From RGIG7949 sp045628845 (GTDB lineage: Bacteria; Bacillota; Clostridia; Oscillospirales; Oscillospiraceae), in NCBI GenBank assembly GCA_045628845.1, contig JAZQQE010000045.1, positions 1 to 37,361 of the forward strand: a stretch of DNA of 37,361 nucleotides, read 5' to 3'. Below, piece by piece: positions 30,269-36,900 of the stretch. Both the position numbers and the translations under genes were made by a program. Under the pieces are notes generated by a model that was given only the letters and a program-made list of their open reading frames with translations, did no database searches and had not been told where the DNA came from. Numbering within the stretch: the stretch's first letter is position 1; every line of letters begins with the position of its first letter.

Positions 30269-31498
30269 TCAAAACGAGGTCTGGATGACGAGGTTGCCCT
30301 CTTTGATGAGCGCGTCGATGTCCGCGTCGGAGTAGCCGTGCTCCTTGAGGATGTCGGCGCCCTGCTGGCCGAGCGCGGGGCCCTGTATGTACTCGGGGAT
30401 GCCGGCTTCCTCGAAGTGGACGGGGTTGCGGACGAGGGTGCGGGTGCCGCTCTCGTAGGTGAAGTCGACGAAGCAGTCGTCGGCCCACGCCTGCGGGTCC
30501 TTGAGGACCTCGTCCCACGTGAAGGCGATCTCGCAGGGGAGGTCGGCCTTGAGCATCATGTCCTTGAACTCGGCGGCGTCGTAGCGGAGGATGGCATCCT
30601 GCGCGGCGTTGTAGAGGTCGGCGCTGAAGCCCTTCTCGTAGGTATCGGACGGGGGATTGAAGCGCGGGTCGGTCAGCCATTCCTCATGGTCCATCAGCTT
30701 GGCGAAGACGGGGAACATCTTCTCGAACATGGGCATGGAGATCTGAACGAAGCGGCCGTCCTTGGTGCGGAAGTTGTTGTTGAGGGGGTGCGGGGAGTTG
30801 GCCTTGTTGAGCGGGTAGCTCACGTTGCCGTACTGGATGCACTGTATCATCGTGGCCTGGGTGAAGATCGCGGTTCCGAGCAGGGAGACGGAGACCTTCT
30901 CGCCCTTGCCGGTGCGCTGCGCATTGAAGAGCGCGGCCATGAGGCCGGCGGCGAGGTTCATGCCGACCTGCCTGTCGCCCATGCTGGGGATCAGGTTGAT
31001 GGGCACGGTGCCCTTTTCATACAGCGAGCCGAGCATGCCGCTGCGGGCCCAGAACGCGGTGTAGTCGAAGCCGGGGAGATCCTTGTCGGGGCCCCTGTCG
31101 CCGTAGCCGGTGACGGAGCCGTAGACGAGCTTCGGGAATTTCTGCTTGAGGATCTCGTAGTCGAGGCCGAGCTTTTCAAGCGCCTTGGGACGCCAGTTGG
31201 TGACGAAGAGGTCCGCGTCGGCAAGCATCTTCATGAGAGCTTCGTAGCAGACGGGATTCTTCAGGTTCATGGCGATGGAGCGCTTGTTGCCGTTTTCGAT
31301 GTCGAAGACGACGTTTTCATTGGGCAGATCGGGGCGTCCTTCTGCGAGCTTGGCGTAACGGATGCCGTCACCGCCGGTAGGCTCTATCTTTATGACGTTG
31401 GCTCCCTGATCGGCGAAGAAACGGGTGGCGCAGGGAGCCGCGATGAAGGTCGCGAGCTCGATGACCTTGACTCCGTCGAGGGGTCTCGGAGTGCTCAT
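30269..31498 (-). CDS. CaiB/BaiF (class III) CoA-transferase
   Basis: The 409-residue protein moves CoA between carboxylic acids. It starts RPLDGVKVIELATFIAAPCATRFFADQGANVIKIEPTGGD, the family signature. SIAMNLKNP, LFVTNWRPKALEKLGLDYE and GYGDRGPDKDLPGFD follow. The aspartate in PSMGDRQVGMNLAAGLMAAL is the likely catalytic residue that forms the acyl anhydride. First gene of the four-gene operon, it would convert an enoate or hydroxy acid to its CoA ester for the downstream reductase and recover CoA from the product. It is driven by the MerR-type promoter at 31551-31581. The start ATG has GGGAG upstream. Confidence 0.93.
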   Translation of the reverse strand: MSTPRPLDGVKVIELATFIAAPCATRFFADQGANVIKIEPTGGDGIRYAKLAEGRPDLPNENVVFDIENGNKRSIAMNLKNPVCYEALMKMLADADLFVTNWRPKALEKLGLDYEILKQKFPKLVYGSVTGYGDRGPDKDLPGFDYTAFWARSGMLGSLYEKGTVPINLIPSMGDRQVGMNLAAGLMAALFNAQRTGKGEKVSVSLLGTAIFTQATMIQCIQYGNVSYPLNKANSPHPLNNNFRTKDGRFVQISMPMFEKMFPVFAKLMDHEEWLTDPRFNPPSDTYEKGFSADLYNAAQDAILRYDAAEFKDMMLKADLPCEIAFTWDEVLKDPQAWADDCFVDFTYESGTRTLVRNPVHFEEAGIPEYIQGPALGQQGADILKEHGYSDADIDALIKEGNLVIQTSF

Positions 31499-31550
31499 AT
31501 ATTTTCTCCCTTCTCAGTTGAATTGTCAAAGGCAGTTTTTGCCGCAGAAT

Positions 31551-31581
31551 ATTATAAACGATGGTATAGTACCAAAGTCAA
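31551..31581 (-). promoter_or_regulatory. MerR-type promoter/operator of the CoA-transferase operon
   Basis: Minus strand: -35 TTGACT (31581-31576), a 19-bp spacer, consensus -10 TATAAT (31556-31551). The spacer holds a dyad at 31558-31578 with arms around GGTACTATACC. An over-long spacer with a central dyad is the structure that MerR-family regulators twist into an active promoter. A near copy stands before the molybdopterin enzyme (36761-36791). Confidence 0.65.
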
Positions 31582-31683
31582 GACCGTCTTTTACCAAAAA
31601 TGGAAAAAGAATCGAAAAAACCCTAAAAAGATGAAAAAAGTGACTCGCACTCCGGGAGATACGCAGAAAAAAGCGCAAATATG

Positions 31684-31709
31684 AAAAAAATCCCGCGGAG
31701 GACGCGGGA
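31684..31709 (-). terminator. Terminator downstream of thiolase gene
   Basis: Minus strand: TCCCGCG, loop, CGCGGGA (31709-31691), then a run of seven T (31690-31684). It separates thiolase transcription from the CoA-transferase operon. Confidence 0.85.
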
Positions 31710-31738
31710 CAGAATGCCGGAGAGCCTGCAAGAAATGA

Positions 31739-31775
31739 TTTGTGGTACGGCAGGGGATACCTGCCGTACCACAAA
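31739..31775. repeat. Perfect 16-bp inverted repeat after the thiolase gene
   Basis: TTTGTGGTACGGCAGG (31739-31754) and CCTGCCGTACCACAAA (31760-31775) pair perfectly around GGATA. No good T-run follows on either strand; it may block 3' exonucleases or serve as a first terminator in front of the one at 31684-31709. Confidence 0.6.
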
Positions 31776-31789
31776 AAGGATTCAGCAAA

Positions 31790-32971
31790 TCAGCACTTTT
31801 CCCAGATGGTCGCAACAGCGTTGCCGCCGCCGATGCAGAGGGTGGCAAGACCCTTCTTGCAGTCGTCGCGCTTGAGCATCTCGTGGATGAGGGTGACGAT
31901 GATGCGGGCGCCGGAGCAGCCGACGGGGTGGCCGAGCGCGAGAGCGCCGCCGTTGACGTTGGTCTTCGCCATGTCGAGGCCGAGGTCACGGACGACGGCG
32001 ATGGACTGGGCGGCGAAGGCTTCGTTGGCCTCGGTGAGGTCGATGTCGGCAACGGTCAGGCCGGCCTTGGCAAGAGCTTCGCGGGTGGCGTAGATGGGAG
32101 CGACGCCCATGATCTTGGGATCGACGCCGCCGTGGCCCCAGCTGACGAGCTTGGCGAGGGGCTTGAGGTTGTACTTCTCAACGGCAGCCTTGGAGGCGAG
32201 GACGATGGCAGCGGCGCCGTCGTTGATACCGGAGGAGTTGCCGGCGGTGACGCGGCCGCCGTCGGGCTTGAAGGCGGGCTTCAGCTTGGCAAGAGCCTCG
32301 GCGCTGGTCTTGCGGGGGAACTCATCGACCTTGAACTCGATGGTCTCCTTCTTGACCTTTACGGGGACGGGGATGATCTCATCTTCGAACTTGCCGGCGG
32401 CGATGGCGGCGGCGGCACGGTTCTGGCTCTCGAGCGCGAAAGCGTCGAGCTCTTCGCGGGTGATGCCCCACTCGTCGCAGACGTTCTCAGCGGTCATGCC
32501 CATGTGGTAGTTGTTGTACTTCTCCCAAAGGCCGTCGTTGACCATGGAGTCGATCATCTTGGTGTTGTTCATGCGGGCGCCGAAGCGGGCGGTGGGAACG
32601 AGGTAGGGGGCAGCGGACATATTTTCGCAGCCGCCGGCGAGGACGAGGTCAGCGTCCTTGGAAGCGATGGCGCGGGCAGCCTCGATGACGGCCTTCATGC
32701 CGGAGCCGCAGACCATGCCGATGGTGTAGGCGGGAACTTCGTAGGGCACGCCGGCCTTGATGGCGACCTGGCGGGCGACGTTCTGGCCGAGACCGGAAGT
32801 CAGCACGCAGCCGAACATGACTTCGTTGAGCTCGGAGCCGTTGAGGCCGGCGCGATCAAGAGCGGCCTTGGCAACGATAGCGCCGAGATCGGGAGCGGGG
32901 GTGTCTTTCAGGGTACCGCCGAAGGAGCCGATGGCGGTACGGCAGCAGCTTACGAGATAGATGTCTTCCAT
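31790..32971 (-). CDS. Acetyl-CoA acetyltransferase (thiolase)
   Basis: The 393-residue enzyme condenses two acetyl-CoA or splits acetoacetyl-CoA. The acyl-carrying nucleophile is Cys88 in GMVCGSGMKAV. NVNGGALALGHPVGCSG carries the catalytic His. The second Cys lies in LCIGGGN near the C-terminus. Residues FARQVAIKAGVP-like NVARQVAIKAGVP and SSGINDGAAAIVL are typical of acetoacetyl-CoA thiolases of anaerobes. It has its own 17-bp-spacer promoter (33048-33076) and terminators, so it is not in the CoA-transferase operon. It may provide the terminal step of a pathway producing acetoacetyl-CoA; substrate breadth is not known. A GGAGG site lies upstream of the ATG. Confidence 0.96.
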   Translation of the reverse strand: MEDIYLVSCCRTAIGSFGGTLKDTPAPDLGAIVAKAALDRAGLNGSELNEVMFGCVLTSGLGQNVARQVAIKAGVPYEVPAYTIGMVCGSGMKAVIEAARAIASKDADLVLAGGCENMSAAPYLVPTARFGARMNNTKMIDSMVNDGLWEKYNNYHMGMTAENVCDEWGITREELDAFALESQNRAAAAIAAGKFEDEIIPVPVKVKKETIEFKVDEFPRKTSAEALAKLKPAFKPDGGRVTAGNSSGINDGAAAIVLASKAAVEKYNLKPLAKLVSWGHGGVDPKIMGVAPIYATREALAKAGLTVADIDLTEANEAFAAQSIAVVRDLGLDMAKTNVNGGALALGHPVGCSGARIIVTLIHEMLKRDDCKKGLATLCIGGGNAVATIWEKC

Positions 32972-33047
32972 TGAAAATAGCCTCCTTGCCCGTTTTTTTC
33001 GGGCGTAATGATGTTAAAAAATGCAGTCTGAACGCAATATATTTCAT

Positions 33048-33076
33048 AGTATAAAGGCACACTGCCGAAAAGTCAA
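33048..33076 (-). promoter_or_regulatory. Promoter for the thiolase gene
   Basis: Minus strand: TTGACT (33076-33071), 17-bp spacer, TATACT (33053-33048). It has the same flanking hexamers as the two MerR-type promoters but a normal spacer and no dyad. A small GCCCG/CGGGC hairpin (about 32986-33002) lies just before the Shine-Dalgarno. Confidence 0.7.
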
Positions 33077-33101
33077 CACCGCGTTGCATATTGTATATAA
33101 T
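33073..33101 (+). promoter_or_regulatory. Promoter for mobA
   Basis: -10 TATAAT (33096-33101) with TCAACA (33073-33078) at 17-bp spacing. It overlaps the divergent thiolase -35, so the two cannot be bound at once. Confidence 0.45.
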
Positions 33102-33134
33102 TGTGATAAGCTGAACGGGTCGGGAGGTGAGAAA

Positions 33135-33695
33135 ATGTCCACGATAGCCATAATGGCGGGCGGCAGGAGCAGCCGGATGGGAGAGGACAAGCTCATGCTC
33201 ACGCTCGGCGGCGAGACTCTGCTCGACCGTGCCGTGCGCGAGTATTCCACACGGTTCGATACGGTGCTGCTCAGCGTGGCGGACGCGGGAAAATATGATA
33301 CCGCGGCCGAGCCGGTCGAGGACGTTTATCCCGGCTGCGGGCCGCTCGGGGGTCTTCACGCGGTGCTCCTGCGCACGCAGGACGAGGGAGTCTTCATCGC
33401 GGCGGCGGATATGCCGTTTGCGACGGCGGAGGCGGCGGAGAAGCTCATCGCCCTGTGCGGAGACGCGGAGGCCTGCGTCCCGCTCGATCCGGACGGAAGG
33501 CCGGAGCCGCTGTTCGCGTACTACAAGAAGTGCCTTGCAGAGCGGGCCGGAGAGGCCTTGAAACAGGGGAGACGCGCGATGCGCTCGCTGCTCGCGCAGG
33601 CGGAGGTGCGCACCGTGCCGGCCTCGGAACTCGGCGTGCCGCGGCTGCTGGAAAACCTCAACACTCCGGAGGAATACCGCCGCGCGGCGCTGTGA
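33135..33695 (+). CDS. mobA: Molybdenum cofactor guanylyltransferase MobA
   Basis: The 186-residue protein links GMP to molybdopterin, forming the guanine dinucleotide form needed by DMSO-reductase-family enzymes. IAIMAGGRSSRMGEDKLML is the GTP-binding P-loop signature. DVYPGCGPLGGLHAVL and AADMPFATAEAAEKL follow. FAYYKKC and LLAQAEVRTVP, then LENLNTPEEYRR, are the family's C-terminal motifs. The start (33135) has GGGAGGTGAG upstream; the longer frame begins inside the promoter region. It belongs logically with the molybdopterin oxidoreductase at 36901. Confidence 0.95.
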   Translation: MSTIAIMAGGRSSRMGEDKLMLTLGGETLLDRAVREYSTRFDTVLLSVADAGKYDTAAEPVEDVYPGCGPLGGLHAVLLRTQDEGVFIAAADMPFATAEAAEKLIALCGDAEACVPLDPDGRPEPLFAYYKKCLAERAGEALKQGRRAMRSLLAQAEVRTVPASELGVPRLLENLNTPEEYRRAAL

Positions 33696-33702
33696 AAAAG
33701 GC

Positions 33703-33731
33703 TTGCACTTTCCGAAGACAGGTACTATAAT
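33703..33731 (+). promoter_or_regulatory. Promoter for the cupin gene
   Basis: -35 TTGCAC (33703-33708), 17-bp spacer, -10 TATAAT (33726-33731), just after the mobA stop. Confidence 0.65.
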
Positions 33732-33773
33732 AATTGTACGCAAAAAAGCAATATATTTGAAAGGATGTTTTCA

Positions 33774-34130
33774 ATGAGCTATAAGATCACCAGAAAAAAC
33801 GAAGCCTATCGCTATGAGGCTGCCAAGCATTTTGACGTCCGCACCACCCGCCTGCACGATCCTCAGGACGTCAACGACGGCGTCGTGACCATGGGCCTGT
33901 CCCACTTCCTCCCCGGCGGCGGCTGCGAGTACGGCTCCAACGCCATGGAATCCATCTACTACATCATCAAGGGCCAGATGTACCTCGAGAGCGAGCTCGG
34001 CACCGAGAACGAAGTCAAGACCACCCTCTATGAGGGCGACACCTTCCACTGCGGACCGAACACCCCGAAGTCCATCCTCAACACCGGCACGGAGTCCTGC
34101 CAGATGCTCGTCGTGCTCGTCAAGAGATAA
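33774..34130 (+). CDS. Small cupin-domain protein
   Basis: The 118-residue single-domain beta-barrel is a cupin_2 type. GGGCEYGSNAMESIYYIIKGQMYLE stands for motif 1, with the usual metal His positions replaced by residues such as Glu and Tyr (only part of the G-x5-H-x-H pattern is kept). YEGDTFHCGPNTPKSILNTG is motif 2, with His and Pro. It could be an isomerase, decarboxylase-like or ligand-binding protein; none is certain. ATG 33774 is chosen because AAGG lies 9 nt before it; an ATG at 33765 has no spacing. Strong codon bias suggests high expression. Lying among phenol- and CoA-related genes, it may process a pathway intermediate (inference). Confidence 0.75.
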   Translation: MSYKITRKNEAYRYEAAKHFDVRTTRLHDPQDVNDGVVTMGLSHFLPGGGCEYGSNAMESIYYIIKGQMYLESELGTENEVKTTLYEGDTFHCGPNTPKSILNTGTESCQMLVVLVKR

Positions 34131-34162
34131 GCGAATACCTCATTTAATCAATAACGCAGAAA

Positions 34163-34196
34163 CGGGACGCGGATAATCTCCGCGTCCCGCTTGTTT
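34163..34196 (+). terminator. Terminator after the cupin gene
   Basis: CGGGACGCGGA (34163-34173), loop TAATC, TCCGCGTCCCG (34179-34189), then CTTGTTTT. Confidence 0.85.
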
Positions 34197-34205
34197 TGGC
34201 TCGGC

Positions 34206-35207
34206 TTATTTCTTGTAGGGATAGAATTTGAATTCGACAGTATCAACATCGTCGTCGGGACTGTAATCATTACCGATTGCAAAGACGAATCCTGTCTTGC
34301 CGAAGGTGATCCTGTCGGAGAGCGTGCCGGAATCCAATCCGGCGCTTCCGTTGGCGTTCTCAATCGCGCAATACTCGATGAGCTTCCCGTCGGAAATGCG
34401 CCGTGCCATCAAGCGGCGTGTGGTTTCCGGCTCGCCGAACTCGTAGAAATAAAACCAGCCGTCGTGAATGGCGAAATTGCCCATCATGGGATGCTCTCTC
34501 TTGAGCTCGTCGGTGTAATCTTCCGGAGCGACGGGTCCGGACGGAGTCTCGCATTTCTCGTCGCCGCCGCGGACGGCGTCGAAGCTGGAGCAAAGCCAGC
34601 CGTAAGTGTCGTTGTCGAAATAGCCGACGTAGACCCTGCCGTTATAGACGTCAACGCAATTTACCTGCCCGATGGTCGGCTCGCATACGGAGGTGATATC
34701 GCCTGTGGCGATATCCGCACGGATGAGCTCGCTGTATCCCGGCTCTTTGCCGTCCCGGAAGCAATAAACTGCTCCGTCTCCGACTGCGAAATTGAATTCG
34801 TAGTTGCTCGGAGCAACGAATTTCCAGCCATCGGAATCGACCTTGTATACACATGAATCGCCGTCGGCGTTTTTAAGGTGTACGTAAGCTGCGTTTTCAT
34901 ACGGAACGATGGACTTGCAATTTTCAAAGCCGTCCGGAAGGGGGAAGCGTTCTTCACTTCCGGCGGAGAGGGACAGCCGCACCAGCGTCGTGTCGTCTTC
35001 CAGATAATAAAACGTATCCGAATCAACCGCGGGAAACGCCGTCCGCTTTGACAGTACGCTTTCCGAGCCCTCTGCGCTTACCTGCATTACGCCGTGCCAG
35101 TCGGGCCGGAGCACGTATATTTTTTCCGGGTCCTTTTTCGCGCAAGAGCCAAAGAAAAGGAGAACCGCCGACATGACAAGCAGCGCGGCGAGTGAGACTT
35201 TTTTCAT
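34206..35207 (-). CDS. Lipoprotein with predicted beta-propeller (DUF5050-like)
   Basis: The 333-residue product has a lipoprotein signal peptide (Cys22 in FFGSC). The rest is built of repeating strands such as DSDTFYYLEDDTTLVRLSL, ENAAYVHLKNADGDSCVYKVD, DGAVYCFRDG and NGRVYVGYFDND. These resemble the blades of DUF5050/TolB-type propellers. No catalytic motif is seen. It starts at ATG 35207, with GGAG 8 nt upstream; the in-frame GTG at 35216 lies over that site. It lies 32 bp behind the secreted protease and is probably co-transcribed. It is less GC-rich than the neighbouring housekeeping genes. Its role may be binding or protection related to the protease. Confidence 0.7.
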   Translation of the reverse strand: MKKVSLAALLVMSAVLLFFGSCAKKDPEKIYVLRPDWHGVMQVSAEGSESVLSKRTAFPAVDSDTFYYLEDDTTLVRLSLSAGSEERFPLPDGFENCKSIVPYENAAYVHLKNADGDSCVYKVDSDGWKFVAPSNYEFNFAVGDGAVYCFRDGKEPGYSELIRADIATGDITSVCEPTIGQVNCVDVYNGRVYVGYFDNDTYGWLCSSFDAVRGGDEKCETPSGPVAPEDYTDELKREHPMMGNFAIHDGWFYFYEFGEPETTRRLMARRISDGKLIEYCAIENANGSAGLDSGTLSDRITFGKTGFVFAIGNDYSPDDDVDTVEFKFYPYKK

Positions 35208-35239
35208 TATTGGCACTCCAATGTCGTTATTTCGCCTGT

Positions 35240-36466
35240 TTAATAGTTATAAAGATAGGGCGAAAGAGTTTGTCCAGTAGCCGTGTAATACCTGTCCCTG
35301 ATGTTCTTCCAAGTATTGCCGACACCCTGCTGAGTTATAATAATTCCAATTAGCCTGTTTTGGCTGTTTCCTGTCAGGTATATTGGCCCTCCGCTGTCGC
35401 CACTTCCAAATGTCGTATTGACCTGGAGAGTGTAGAATCCAGATGAGTAAACGACAGTAACAGTAGATGACTTAAAACCGCTGTATACACCATAAGCGGA
35501 AACATTCCCTCCGCTATAAGATGACAATTGGGAATCAAGAGCGACATAGGAAATACGAGTGGTAGTATTGTTTACTTTGTTGGAGACAGTATAGCTCGCG
35601 GTAGAAGGAATGACGATATAGGCGGCATCATAATAAACAGCAGGGGCGTTAGTAGCGGTCGGAGAGAGAGTATAAGCATCCATATTCAAGCCAGCTACGG
35701 TAACGGTGCGAGGGGAAATCGTACTTGTAAACCCAAGATTGTGAGCGTGAGTTATCAATAAGTATCTACCGAGGCTGTCATATGCGCAGAAGCTAATTGT
35801 GCCGTAGCTATTGCCGAAACTCGATTGGATGCCGGGGTAGAAGGCATAAGTGGTATTTGGGGTCAAAGAGGTCGGCGCATTATCAATCTGGGATTTTGCA
35901 GAATCATCAATTGCAGGAGGTTCTTTTTTTATTTCAAAAGTGTATAGATCGGGGTCTATGTCCTCGTTGTCAGCAACGATTGAGGCCCATTCTTTTTTGA
36001 ATCCTTCGAAATCAGGAATAAGCAAAACCGCGACCTTATTTTTCGGTATGTCGATATAAGCTCCGCAGGTAAACGCTTCAAGTCTTTTACTGAACCTGTC
36101 AAGAGATAACATAGCTTCGTTAAGCTGATTGAAAGAATGTTCAACCTCAACGAACGAGAAATCTGCTCCGTCGCAGTCAGCCTTGGCCTGCTTCCTAATT
36201 TCGGCCGTGTCTTCGGTGATATACATGATTAGATTGTTGTCTTCAGATCGAGAGAATCCTCCAAAGTAATCAGGGGGAAGATATAAATCTTCGTCGTAGT
36301 CAGTGTATTTGTCCCAAAAACTGAAAACGATCTCGTTGCAGTTGGCCATCCGTTCGGCGCCTGTTAATAAAGAGCCTGCCGCAAGGCCATAGCAAGGAAG
36401 TGAAAATACCAATGACAAAACAATAAGGATGAATACACTTTTTTTGATCCAATTTTTTGCTTTCAT
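35240..36466 (-). CDS. Secreted chymotrypsin-like (S1 family) serine protease
   Basis: The 408-residue product has a Sec signal peptide (KKSVFILIVLSLVFSLPCYGLAA). Residues ~30-195 form a probable propeptide (EAFTCGAYIDIPKNKVAVLLI recalls prodomains of alpha-lytic protease/streptogrisin). The protease domain follows: LITHAHN (His242), YYDAAYIVI (Asp280) and GSGDSGGPIYL (Ser358), in the right order and spacing for a bacterial S1 protease. It starts at ATG 36466, with AAAGGGG upstream; the longer frame crosses the promoter. The gene is visibly AT-richer (29 G+C of 60 at 35761-35820) than, for example, recA (47 of 60 at 16921-16980), which suggests acquisition. Confidence 0.85.
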   Translation of the reverse strand: MKAKNWIKKSVFILIVLSLVFSLPCYGLAAGSLLTGAERMANCNEIVFSFWDKYTDYDEDLYLPPDYFGGFSRSEDNNLIMYITEDTAEIRKQAKADCDGADFSFVEVEHSFNQLNEAMLSLDRFSKRLEAFTCGAYIDIPKNKVAVLLIPDFEGFKKEWASIVADNEDIDPDLYTFEIKKEPPAIDDSAKSQIDNAPTSLTPNTTYAFYPGIQSSFGNSYGTISFCAYDSLGRYLLITHAHNLGFTSTISPRTVTVAGLNMDAYTLSPTATNAPAVYYDAAYIVIPSTASYTVSNKVNNTTTRISYVALDSQLSSYSGGNVSAYGVYSGFKSSTVTVVYSSGFYTLQVNTTFGSGDSGGPIYLTGNSQNRLIGIIITQQGVGNTWKNIRDRYYTATGQTLSPYLYNY

Positions 36467-36524
36467 GATTTTTCCCCTTTCTTTTTCGTGTTTTAGTTTG
36501 TGGCTGACCGACTTTTTCATATTA

Positions 36525-36553
36525 ATAATACCGCAAATGACAGATATTGTCAA
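36525..36553 (-). promoter_or_regulatory. SigmaA-type promoter for the protease operon
   Basis: Minus strand: consensus -35 TTGACA (36553-36548), exact 17-bp spacer, -10 TATTAT (36530-36525), about 60 nt upstream of the ATG at 36466. Confidence 0.75.
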
Positions 36554-36670
36554 GAAAACATTGCCAATTTTGACTGAGATTTACGTTATATTGCCTAATT
36601 TTATCCGAAAAAGCGATATAGAGATTGGCTTTTGTGCTCAAAAAGAGCATTACAAGACGCGGACGTTCAC

Positions 36671-36717
36671 ACTCCGTTTCGCGGCGCGGGGGAGAGGGCT
36701 CCGCGCCGGAGTTTTTT
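36671..36717 (+). terminator. Orphan plus-strand terminator
   Basis: ACTCCG (36671-36676) and CGGCGCGG (36682-36689) pair with CCGCGCCG (36701-36708) and CGGAGT (overlapping 36707-36712), followed by TTTTTT (36712-36717). No plus-strand gene lies upstream of it; the 36554-36670 stretch shows no credible gene. Confidence 0.65.
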
Positions 36718-36760
36718 CGCGGAAAGACTCCGAAAAAAATAAAAAAAGCGCAAAATGCTC

Positions 36761-36791
36761 TTGACTTTAGAACTATACCAAAGTTTATACT
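36761..36791 (+). promoter_or_regulatory. MerR-type promoter/operator of the molybdopterin oxidoreductase
   Basis: -35 TTGACT (36761-36766), a 19-bp spacer, -10 TATACT (36786-36791). A 21-bp dyad at 36764-36784 has outer arms ACTTT/AAAGT and a centre at 36774, close to the -35 side of the spacer as in merOP. It matches the CoA-transferase operon promoter at 31551-31581 over almost its full length. A TTTATA at 17-bp spacing (36784-36789) is an alternative -10. Confidence 0.65.
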
Positions 36792-36900
36792 ACCTTTGAA
36801 TAATGCCTTGGTATGCCCTCCGCGTCGCAGAGAGCGGGGGAGCGCGTTATTCGCAAGACGTGAAAAACGGAAACGTATCAAATATGAGGAGTGAGAGAAA

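Noticed and set aside
28072..30288. 738-residue open frame on the plus strand opposite etfB and the acyl-CoA dehydrogenase
   Set aside because: It is an antisense shadow of GC-rich genes: composition is dominated by Gly, Val, Asp, Glu and Leu, there is no family motif, and the minus-strand genes have full-length, well-conserved families.
31742..32974. 410-residue plus-strand frame opposite thiolase
   Set aside because: Antisense of a clearly real thiolase; no motifs or start site.
33703..33731. Cupin promoter as third member of the MerR-type set
   Set aside because: It shares GGTACTATA by chance at the -10, but the spacer is 17 bp and no dyad lies in it.
36625..36894. 89-residue plus-strand frame upstream of the molybdo-enzyme
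   Set aside because: It crosses the terminator and the promoter, has no Shine-Dalgarno and no recognisable motif.
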